Made by a program: the position numbers and the translations under genes. Below, one piece after another: positions 15,978-24,660 of a stretch of DNA of 51,668 nt. Position 1 is the stretch's first letter. Each line of letters opens with the position of its first letter. The DNA comes from Rhodocyclales bacterium RIFCSPLOWO2_02_FULL_63_24 (lineage in GTDB: Bacteria > Pseudomonadota > Gammaproteobacteria > Burkholderiales > Rhodocyclaceae): positions 1 through 51,668 of the forward strand of contig MHZX01000032.1 of NCBI GenBank assembly GCA_001828935.1. Direction: 5' to 3'. The notes beneath the pieces are model-generated. The model was not told the origin of the DNA and ran no database searches. It saw nothing but the letters and a program-made list of their open reading frames with translations.

Positions 15978-18086
15978 ATGTCACACGACCCCACACTTGC
16001 AGCAGCACCGGCCGCGCACGGGCAACCGGAAGAGCCGGTCGCGGAGTTTCACGAGCACGGCTTGCAGCGCAAGCTCGCCGGTTTTGCGCATACGGCGTTG
16101 ATCGCCGCCGCGCTCGCCTTCTCCACCTTCCAGATCATCGTTGCGGCATTCCATCCGATGTCGAGCCTGGTCATCCGCTCGCTGCACGTCGGCTTTCTGC
16201 TGCTGCTGATCTTCATGCTCTACCCGGCCCGCGGCAAAGCGCACTTGCACCGCATTCCCTGGTACGACTGGACCTGCGCTATCGGCGCGTTCGTCCTGGC
16301 CACCTACCACTGGATCTTCGAAGCCGACCTGATCCAGCGTTCCGGCGATGCCAGCACCGGCGATCTGCTGGTGGGCGCAGTGATGATCGTACTGGTCTTC
16401 GAAGGCGCCCGTCGCGTGCTCGGTCTCGCCCTGCCCATCGTCTGCGGCACGTTCCTGCTTTATGGGATATTTGGCCAATACCTGCCGGCACCGATCGACC
16501 ACCGCGGCTATGGGCTGGACCAGATCATCGGCCAGCTCTACCTCTCCAGCGAAGGCATCTACGGCATCCCGACGCTGGTCTCGGCGACCTACATATTCCT
16601 GTTCATCCTGTTCGGGTCTTTTCTCGAACATGCCGGCATGATCCATCTCTTCAATTCGCTGGCACTCGGCCTGGTGGGTCAGGCGCGGGGCGGCCCGGCC
16701 AAGGTCGCGGTCATTTCGTCGGGCTTCATGGGCACCATCTCCGGCTCGGGCGTCGCCAATGTCCTGACCGTTGGCCAGTTCACGATTCCGCTGATGAAGC
16801 GCTTCGGCTACACGCCGGTCTTTGCCGGCGCGGTCGAGGCCACAGCCTCGATGGGTGGCCAGATCATGCCTCCGGTAATGGGCGCCGTGGCCTTCATCAT
16901 GGCCGAAACACTCAATGTCCCTTATGCCGACATCGTCAAGGCAGCGGTGATCCCAGCCCTGCTTTACTACCTCACGGCGTTCTGGATGGTTCATCTGGAA
17001 GCCGGGCGCATGAACCTGATGGGCCTGCCCAAGAGCGAATGCCCAAACCCATGGCGCGCACTGAAAGAGAATTGGTATCTGGCCCTGCCGCTGGCCACAC
17101 TGGTGGCGATGCTGTTCCATGGCTTCACGCCGATGTTCGCGGGAATGATGGGACTGGCACTGACGTCGATACTGATACTTGGCGCGGCCATCGCGGCGCG
17201 CATCAACCGGCAGGCCTTCCGTTATGTTTTCTGGCTGGCGATGGGGTTAGCGGCAGCATCCTTTGCCCAATGGGGGATTTATCCGGTATTGGCGACAATC
17301 GCCGCGTTGTGCCTGGTTTGCCTGCGCATCCGTGGCGGGCGCAAGACGCTGCACACCATGCGTGCCAGCCTCACCGATGGCGCCAGGCAGGCGCTGCCGG
17401 TCGGCATGGCGTGCGCCATCGTCGGCGTGATCATCGGGGTACTGACGCTGACCGGGGCGGCATCGAATTTCGCGGGATTCATCCTCGGCGTCGGCGAGAA
17501 AAGCCTGTTTCTCTCGCTGGTGCTGACGATGGTGGTCTGCCTGGTGCTCGGCATGGGCATTCCGACCATCCCGAACTACATCATCACCAGTTCGATCGCC
17601 GCACCCGCGCTGCTCAAACTGGGCGTACCGCTGATCGTCAGCCACATGTTCGTGTTCTATTTCGGCATCATGGCGGACCTGACGCCGCCGGTGGCGCTGG
17701 CGGCCTTTGCCGCGGCCTCGATCGCCAAGGCTTCGCCGATGAAAATCGGCTTCAAGGCGACGCAGATCGCGATTGCGGGCTTCGTCGTGCCTTACATGGC
17801 CGTCTACGAACCGATGCTGATGATGCAAGGGGAACCCAGCTTCGTCGGCGTTGCCTACATCTCATCCAAGGCCGTGCTTGCCATCCTGCTGTGGGGGGCG
17901 GCGGCGGTGGGCTACCTGTGGTCGCCGCTTAATCTGGCCGAGCGGGGAGTGGCGGCAACCGGCGCCGGAATGCTGGTCGCCGCGGTCCCCCTCACCGATG
18001 AAATCGGATTCTCGATTGCAGTCCTCTTCGGCCTCTGGCATGCCCTGCGCAGCCGCCGCAGCCTGGTTCGCGCCGGCGCCGCGTGA
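15978..18086 (+). CDS. TRAP transporter fused small-large permease (DctQM-type)
   Basis: 702 residues with many hydrophobic segments. The first four or five (residues ~35-200) correspond to the DctQ-like small subunit and the remainder to the DctM large subunit, with the family motifs GTISGSGVANVLTVGQFTIPLMKRFGY, EATASMGGQIMPPVMGAVAFIMAE and GMGIPTIPNYIITSSIAAPAL. Fused permeases are the normal partners of TAXI binding proteins and use a sodium gradient for high-affinity uptake. AGGAG precedes the ATG. Co-transcribed with the binding protein from the sigma-54 promoter. Confidence 0.93.
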   Translation: MSHDPTLAAAPAAHGQPEEPVAEFHEHGLQRKLAGFAHTALIAAALAFSTFQIIVAAFHPMSSLVIRSLHVGFLLLLIFMLYPARGKAHLHRIPWYDWTCAIGAFVLATYHWIFEADLIQRSGDASTGDLLVGAVMIVLVFEGARRVLGLALPIVCGTFLLYGIFGQYLPAPIDHRGYGLDQIIGQLYLSSEGIYGIPTLVSATYIFLFILFGSFLEHAGMIHLFNSLALGLVGQARGGPAKVAVISSGFMGTISGSGVANVLTVGQFTIPLMKRFGYTPVFAGAVEATASMGGQIMPPVMGAVAFIMAETLNVPYADIVKAAVIPALLYYLTAFWMVHLEAGRMNLMGLPKSECPNPWRALKENWYLALPLATLVAMLFHGFTPMFAGMMGLALTSILILGAAIAARINRQAFRYVFWLAMGLAAASFAQWGIYPVLATIAALCLVCLRIRGGRKTLHTMRASLTDGARQALPVGMACAIVGVIIGVLTLTGAASNFAGFILGVGEKSLFLSLVLTMVVCLVLGMGIPTIPNYIITSSIAAPALLKLGVPLIVSHMFVFYFGIMADLTPPVALAAFAAASIAKASPMKIGFKATQIAIAGFVVPYMAVYEPMLMMQGEPSFVGVAYISSKAVLAILLWGAAAVGYLWSPLNLAERGVAATGAGMLVAAVPLTDEIGFSIAVLFGLWHALRSRRSLVRAGAA

Positions 18087-18119
18087 ACCGGTCCAGGCGA
18101 CCTCATGCTTTGAAAGATC

Positions 18120-18153
18120 GTCGCTGGATCGCCGATAATCGCTGTCCAGCGAC
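18120..18153. other. nine-base perfect inverted repeat between permease and sensor kinase genes
   Basis: GTCGCTGGA (18120-18128) and TCCAGCGAC (18145-18153) flank a 16-base loop. It is not followed by a T-run, so it is not a classical terminator; it may attenuate transcription into the kinase gene or stabilise the upstream mRNA. Confidence 0.5.
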
Positions 18154-18201
18154 AAATTTCGCATCACCCGCAACAGCTACCCTGCGCGAGGCCGAGAACC
18201 C

Positions 18202-20052
18202 ATGCAGCGCGAAACGGCGATGAGCTCCCCGTGGCACTACAGATTTGCGCTGATGCTGCTGCAACGCAGCGGCGGCATGCTGCTGGCGCTTGCCGGATGC
18301 CTGCTGCTGGCCGGGATTTCCTATCGATTCCTGCTTGACGCGCGTCTCGACGCCGAACGCCTGACCAATTCGCACCGTCTCGATTTCTATACCTCCAGCC
18401 TGGAAAGCGCTCTGGCGAAGCACGAACCGCTGCCCGTGATTCTTGGCCTCGAACGCACGCTCGGCGAATTCCTCGGGGCGCCGCAAGACGGCCGTCTACG
18501 CGAGGCGGCAAACCGCTACCTGGAAACTGTGCAGCGCCAAACAGGAATTGCGGCGGCTTACCTGATCAATCCCGCGGGCGATACTCTGGCGTCGAGCAAC
18601 TGGGCGACCCCGCAGAGTTTTGTCGGACAGAACTATGCCTTTCGCCCGTATTTCAGCGCTGCGCTCAATGGCGATACCGGGCGCTTTTATGGCGTCGGGG
18701 TAACCACCGGGGAACCCGGCTATTTCATCGCCGCGCCGCTGCGCAAAGCGGGTGCAACGATAGGCGTCGTCGCCGTCAAGGTTTCCTTGAACGCAATCGA
18801 GAGCGCCATGACACAAAGCGGCGAACGGCTGCTGCTGGCCGACCGCTATGGGGTGGTCTTCCTCGCCGCCCGCCCGGAATGGCGCTACCGGACGCTGGCT
18901 CCGCTGGCCGCGCCTGTCGCCGCCGAACTGAGGAGCACCCGGCAGTATGCCGATCATTCGCTGGCGCCGCTTTCGCCCAGCCGGGTGCTCGAAATCCTCG
19001 GTCAGGCCATCACGGTACGCCTGGCGCTGCCGAACGAAGGGATCCAGGAGTATGTCGCCCAAAGTCGCCCCGCGGGCCGCCTCGGTTGGCAATTGCTCAT
19101 GCTCAGCGATATGCAGGCGACCCGCCGTGCCGCTGCAGGAGAGGCGGCTGCAATTGGCTTCGCTGCCGCGTTCGCGGCGGCCCTGGCGGTCTATTTGCGG
19201 CTCCAGCGCCGCCGCCGCGCCGAACGGCTGGCGGCAGAGATCGAGTTGGAGGCACGCATCGCGGAACGTACCTCGGAACTGCTACTGGCTAACACCACGC
19301 TGGAGCAGAAGGTCGGCGAACTCAAGCAGGCCGAGGACATTTTGCGTGAAACGCGAAACGACGCCGTGCAGGCCGGCAAGCTGGCGGTGCTGGGACAGAT
19401 GGCCGCCGGCATCACGCACGAACTGAACCAGCCGCTGGCGGCGCTGACGACGCTTTCCGACAACGCGGTCAAGCTGCTGGCGCGCGGCGAAAGCGGCGAG
19501 GTCAATGAGAATCTTGCGCAAATCAGCGAACTGGCGTCGCGCATGGGGCGCATCGTCGGCGAATTGAAATCCTTCGCGCGCAAAACGCCCGCCGCGCTGC
19601 AGGCGGTCAGTGTCGCCGCCGCGATCGAGCAGGCCCTGTTTCTCGTCGAGTCCGTTCGGCATGACCGACGATTGCGCATCGAACTGCAACTCCCGCCGAC
19701 CGATCTCAAGGTGCGAGCCGATCCGGTCCGTCTCGAACAAGTCCTGGTGAACCTGCTGCGCAACGGACTCGACGCCATGGCGGAAGGCGTCGGGGACAAA
19801 CGTCTCATCGTGAGTTGTCACAGCAGCGGCAAACAGGTTGTCATCGATATCAGCGACTTCGGCCCCGGCATCCCCGCGGAAATCCTGCCGCATCTGTTTG
19901 AACCGTTCTATACGACCAAACCGGCCGGCGAGGGCTTGGGTCTTGGACTGGCCATCTCGCGCGCCATCGTCGAGGGTTGCGGCGGCGAGATTTCCGCGCA
20001 CAATACCGCCGAGGGCGGCGCCTGCTTTTCGGTACGGCTTCCGGCCGCCTGA
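18202..20052 (+). CDS. DctB-like sensor histidine kinase
   Basis: 616 residues. The first membrane helix is near residues 28-46, followed by a ~270-residue periplasmic sensor with double-Cache/PAS-like fold motifs (AYLINPAGDTLASSNWATPQSFVGQNYAFRPYF; GRFYGVGVTTGEPGYF). A second helix lies near 315-333, then a coiled coil (ELKQAEDILRETRNDAVQ), the H-box GQMAAGITHELNQPLAAL with the phosphorylated His, N box LVNLLRNGLDAM, G1 DFGPGIP and G2 GEGLGLGLAISRAIVEGCGG. This is the DctB architecture for C4-dicarboxylates, but here it adjoins a TAXI system, so its ligand may differ. Start at 18202 or at the internal ATG 18220. Confidence 0.9.
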   Translation: MQRETAMSSPWHYRFALMLLQRSGGMLLALAGCLLLAGISYRFLLDARLDAERLTNSHRLDFYTSSLESALAKHEPLPVILGLERTLGEFLGAPQDGRLREAANRYLETVQRQTGIAAAYLINPAGDTLASSNWATPQSFVGQNYAFRPYFSAALNGDTGRFYGVGVTTGEPGYFIAAPLRKAGATIGVVAVKVSLNAIESAMTQSGERLLLADRYGVVFLAARPEWRYRTLAPLAAPVAAELRSTRQYADHSLAPLSPSRVLEILGQAITVRLALPNEGIQEYVAQSRPAGRLGWQLLMLSDMQATRRAAAGEAAAIGFAAAFAAALAVYLRLQRRRRAERLAAEIELEARIAERTSELLLANTTLEQKVGELKQAEDILRETRNDAVQAGKLAVLGQMAAGITHELNQPLAALTTLSDNAVKLLARGESGEVNENLAQISELASRMGRIVGELKSFARKTPAALQAVSVAAAIEQALFLVESVRHDRRLRIELQLPPTDLKVRADPVRLEQVLVNLLRNGLDAMAEGVGDKRLIVSCHSSGKQVVIDISDFGPGIPAEILPHLFEPFYTTKPAGEGLGLGLAISRAIVEGCGGEISAHNTAEGGACFSVRLPAA

Positions 20053-20064
20053 ACGGAGATCGGT

Positions 20065-21435
<1,371 letters not shown>

Positions 21436-21448
21436 CCTCCGCATGCGG

Positions 21449-21465
21449 TGGCACGCGTAATGCCA
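21449..21465 (+). promoter_or_regulatory. candidate sigma-54 promoter or short hairpin after the dctD-like gene
   Basis: TGGCACGCGTAATGCCA has GG (21450) and GC (21462) twelve bases apart and a perfect TGGCACG -24 half, but a weak -12 half (ATGCC). It is also an inverted repeat GTGGCA/TGCCAC, so it could merely be a small hairpin ending the two-component operon. If a promoter, it would give about a 155-nt leader for the gene at 21631. Confidence 0.3.
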
Positions 21466-21630
21466 CAACATCGCCCTCAATGCCGTCGCGTTGCCGCCAA
21501 TTGACGTTCGGCGGTATCCGGATGCGCCGCTCCATGACACAGATCAAAGGACAATTGAATAGGCGAGACGAATTATTGCATCGCAGCAATTCCACGTTAA
21601 GATAGTATCGTTAGCTCACGGAGCGCGTTC

Positions 21631-23049
21631 ATGACCGAAATCCAGGCCCTCAATTCCGAGTACATCGAAAACCGCACCTTCGACGAAATCGCCATCGGCG
21701 ACAGCGCGACACTGGTGCGCACCTTGCGCCAGGAAGACATCCAGATGTACGCCATCATGTCGGGCGACATCAATCCCTCCCACGTCGATCCCGAGTATGC
21801 CCATTCCTCGATGCTGCGAGAGGTCATCGCCCATGGCATGTGGGGCGGCGCACTGATCTCGAACGTGCTTGGCACCCAGTTTCCCGGCCCGGGCACGGTA
21901 TACGTCGATCAGACGCTGCATTTCGCGCTGCCGGTGCGGGTCGGCGACACGCTGACGGTCACCATCACCTGCCAGAAGAAGTTTCCCCGCAACCACCACA
22001 TGGTGCTCGATTGCGTCTGCACAAACCAGGACGGCCAGAAAGTGATCAGCGGCACCGCCGAAGTGCTGGCGCCGACTGAGAAGATCAAGCGGCTGAAGGC
22101 CACCCTGCCGGACTTCAAGCTGTCCGAAAACCGCAAGGCGCGCTTCGAACACCTGCTGCAGATCACCAAGGGCCTGGCGCCGATATCGATGGCCGTGGCC
22201 CATCCGTGCGATACCGAGTCGCTCAAGGGGGCCTTGCTGGCGCGCGATCGAGGCCTGATCATCCCCACCCTGGTCGGTCCCGAAGACAAGATTCGCCAAC
22301 TGGCCGAAGCCAACCAGCTCGACCTCTACGGCTGCACTTTGATCAACGTCGCCCACAGCCACGCCGCGGCCGAGGTCGCCGTCGCGCTGGCGCGCGAAAG
22401 CCAGGTCGAGGCCTTGATGAAAGGCTCGCTGCACACCGACGAACTGATGACCGAAGTGATCGACAAGGCCACCGGACTGCGTACCGCGCGGCGCATCAGC
22501 CATGTGTTCCTGATGGACGTGCCGACCTACCCGCGCCTGCTGTTCATTACCGATGCCGCGGTGAATGTGGCGCCCAACCTCGAAGACAAGGTCGACATCG
22601 TGCAAAACGCGATCGACCTGGCGCACATGCTGAAGATCGCCGACCCGAAAGTGGCGATCCTGGCCGCCGTGGAAACCGTCAATGTCAAGATGCAGGCCAC
22701 GCTCGACGCCGCCGCGTTGTGCAAGATGGCCGACCGCGGCCAGATCACCGGCGGCATGCTGGACGGCCCGCTGGCCTTCGACAACGCCATTTCGCTGGTT
22801 GCGGCGCGCACCAAGGGCATCAAATCGGCGGTCGCGGGCCAGGCCGACATCCTGCTGGTGCCCGACATCGAATCCGGCAATATGCTGGCCAAGCAACTCG
22901 AATACCTGGCCGATGCGCTGACCTCGGGCATCGTGCTCGGCGCCCGGGTGCCGATCGTCCTCACCAGCCGCGCCGACTCGGCCGAAACCCGCACGGCCTC
23001 GACCGCCGTGGCGGTTGTGATGGCACATACAAAACGCAAGAAACTCTAG
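21631..23049 (+). CDS. bifunctional MaoC-like enoyl-CoA hydratase / phosphate acetyltransferase
   Basis: 472 residues. Residues ~10-150 are a hot-dog MaoC-like hydratase domain (YAIMSGDINPSHVDPEYAHSS with the catalytic D-x4-H, then HGMWGGALISNVLG and GPGTVYVDQTLHF). Residues ~165-470 are a PTA/PTB phosphotransacylase domain (LAPISMAVAHPCDTESLKGAL; GSLHTDELM; RISHVFLMD; ITGGMLDGPLAFDNAIS). The fusion is a recognised family in proteobacteria. With acetate kinase 14 bases downstream it would convert an acyl-CoA to acyl phosphate and then ATP. Whether the substrate is acetyl-CoA or a longer acyl-CoA is open; the hydratase domain hints at the latter. Confidence 0.9.
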   Translation: MTEIQALNSEYIENRTFDEIAIGDSATLVRTLRQEDIQMYAIMSGDINPSHVDPEYAHSSMLREVIAHGMWGGALISNVLGTQFPGPGTVYVDQTLHFALPVRVGDTLTVTITCQKKFPRNHHMVLDCVCTNQDGQKVISGTAEVLAPTEKIKRLKATLPDFKLSENRKARFEHLLQITKGLAPISMAVAHPCDTESLKGALLARDRGLIIPTLVGPEDKIRQLAEANQLDLYGCTLINVAHSHAAAEVAVALARESQVEALMKGSLHTDELMTEVIDKATGLRTARRISHVFLMDVPTYPRLLFITDAAVNVAPNLEDKVDIVQNAIDLAHMLKIADPKVAILAAVETVNVKMQATLDAAALCKMADRGQITGGMLDGPLAFDNAISLVAARTKGIKSAVAGQADILLVPDIESGNMLAKQLEYLADALTSGIVLGARVPIVLTSRADSAETRTASTAVAVVMAHTKRKKL

Positions 23050-23063
23050 GCGGAGGCGGCTCA

Positions 23064-24266
23064 ATGACGGAAGCCGTCCTCACGCTCAACGCCGGGTCGT
23101 CCTCGATCAAATTCGCGCTATTCGAGCGTGGCACGACCATCCCGCAGCAACCGGAACTGGTCGGCCAGATCGACGGCATAGGCGCCGTCGGCGGCCAGCG
23201 TGCGCATCTGAAGGCCACCGACGCGGGCGGCCGCACGCTGGAGGACATGGATCTGGTACTGGACGGCGCGGCCGAATCCCCGCACAAGGCCGCCTTGCGG
23301 TTCCTGGTCGATTGGCTGCATCGGCACGAAGCCGGCTGGCGCATTGCCGGCGTCGGCCATCGCGTGGTGCATGGGGCGCAGAAGTTCTCGCAACCGATCG
23401 TGCTCGACGCCGCGATCGTGGATACCTTGCGCGGTTTCATTCCGCTGGCACCGCTGCACCAGCCGCACAACCTGGCCGGCATCGACGCCCTGACCGCAGC
23501 GCTGCCGGGCATACCGCAAATCGCCTGCTTCGACACCGCATTTCACCGCAGCCAGCCCGAGGTCGCCCAACTCTTCGCCCTGCCCCGCGCCATCACCGCG
23601 CAAGGCGTGCGTCGCTATGGTTTCCATGGCCTGTCCTACGAATACATCGCCGAAGTCCTGGAGCGGCACCTTGACGCCGGACGTGCCAGGGGTCGCGTCA
23701 TCGTCGCGCACCTGGGCAACGGAGCGTCGATGTGCGCCATTAAGAACCTCAAGAGCCAGGCGTCGACCATGGGCTTCACGGCCGTCGATGGCCTGATGAT
23801 GGGCACCCGCACCGGCAATCTCGATCCCGGCGTGCTGCTCTACCTGATGGACTACCAGCATCTCGATGCCAAGGCCTTGACCCGCCTGCTCTACAAGGAA
23901 TCAGGGCTGTTGGGGGTTTCCGGCATCAGCCAGGACATGCGCGTCCTGCTCGATTCGGCGGCGCCCGAGGCGCGCGAGGCGGTCGATCTCTTCTGTTATC
24001 GGGTCGTGCGCGAAATCGGCTCGCTTACGGCGGCGTTGGGAGGGCTCGACGCACTGATCTTCACCGGCGGCATAGGCGAGCATGGAGCGGCGGTGCGCGA
24101 GCGGGTCTGCGCTCAACTCGGCTGGCTCGGACTGGCGCTGAACCCGGTCGCCAATGCCGCCAATGCGGATAAAATTTCGGCGGCAAACAGCCGAATCGAG
24201 GTCTGCGTCATACCCACGAACGAAGAATGGATTATCGCGCGGCACACCGCGGATCTCATCGCCTGA
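23064..24266 (+). CDS. ackA: acetate kinase (acyl kinase family)
   Basis: 400 residues, the standard length. Motifs: VLTLNAGSSSIKFALF at the N-terminus, GHRVVHGAQKF, CFDTAFHRSQP with the catalytic Asp, YGFHGLSYEYIA, RVIVAHLGNGASMCAI, TMGFTAVDGLMMGTRTGNLDPG and LIFTGGIGEHGAAVRERVC. Transfers phosphate between acetyl (or propionyl) phosphate and ADP. It lies 14 bases after the Pta-like fusion gene with a GGAGG-type ribosome site, so the two form an operon for substrate-level phosphorylation or acetate activation. Ends at a hairpin pair at 24373-24438. Confidence 0.93.
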   Translation: MTEAVLTLNAGSSSIKFALFERGTTIPQQPELVGQIDGIGAVGGQRAHLKATDAGGRTLEDMDLVLDGAAESPHKAALRFLVDWLHRHEAGWRIAGVGHRVVHGAQKFSQPIVLDAAIVDTLRGFIPLAPLHQPHNLAGIDALTAALPGIPQIACFDTAFHRSQPEVAQLFALPRAITAQGVRRYGFHGLSYEYIAEVLERHLDAGRARGRVIVAHLGNGASMCAIKNLKSQASTMGFTAVDGLMMGTRTGNLDPGVLLYLMDYQHLDAKALTRLLYKESGLLGVSGISQDMRVLLDSAAPEAREAVDLFCYRVVREIGSLTAALGGLDALIFTGGIGEHGAAVRERVCAQLGWLGLALNPVANAANADKISAANSRIEVCVIPTNEEWIIARHTADLIA

Positions 24267-24372
24267 CGCCGGCCCGCAAAGCGGCATTCGCCTGCTCCCA
24301 AAGGGGAAATCCCGTCACGCAAGGCGAAGGCGCGCAAAGCGACCACTTTCCCTAATCGCCAGTCATAGCGGG

Positions 24373-24393
24373 CCTGTCAACCCCCTTGACAGG
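24373..24393 (+). other. hairpin downstream of acetate kinase gene
   Basis: CCTGTCAA (24373-24380) and TTGACAGG (24386-24393) pair perfectly over eight bases around a five-C loop. No T-run follows; it stands just before the likelier terminator at 24417. The whole 24267-24660 gap holds no gene that I recognise. Confidence 0.45.
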
Positions 24394-24416
24394 CGGTCGG
24401 GATTGCCGCCTAGCAA

Positions 24417-24438
24417 AAAGCGCCCCAAAAGGCGCTTT
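24417..24438 (+). terminator. rho-independent-like terminator after acetate kinase
   Basis: AAAGCGCC and GGCGCTTT form an eight-base stem with a CCAAAA loop; the A-run before and T-run after make it potentially bidirectional, although the T-run is only three bases. It separates the acetate operon from the ribonucleotide reductase control region. Confidence 0.55.
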
Positions 24439-24502
24439 GTCCAACTCCGGAAAAGCGTCGCCATCCCCCTGTTTTTCCTCCTCTTTCATCCCGACAAAAC
24501 AT

Positions 24503-24546
24503 ACTATATCTAGTAGGGCGCACCGGCCACCTGTACTAGTAGTTTT
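24503..24546 (+). promoter_or_regulatory. pair of NrdR-box-like sites upstream of nrdJ
   Basis: ACTATATCTAGT (24503-24514) and ACTAGTAGTTTT (24535-24546) begin 32 bases apart in an AT-rich island within GC-rich DNA. The first is close to the palindromic NrdR core (ACTATATATAGT-like); the second keeps only one good half. NrdR boxes usually occur as phased pairs upstream of ribonucleotide reductase genes, and the next gene is one. The promoter itself should lie around here, but I cannot fix its -10. Confidence 0.6.
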
Positions 24547-24660
24547 TATAAGCATTTGTTTTATTTGAAGTAAAAATTTTCCACTTTGCACGATTCGAAG
24601 CCGGGGGTATATTTCCCCGCTCACTGGACACTTAAACGGACATCGCCTTCGGAAGAGACC

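Noticed and set aside
24267..24660. Cobalamin riboswitch before the B12-dependent reductase
   Set aside because: No B12-box-like sequence or extended helix set was found; hairpins and NrdR-like sites explain the region better.
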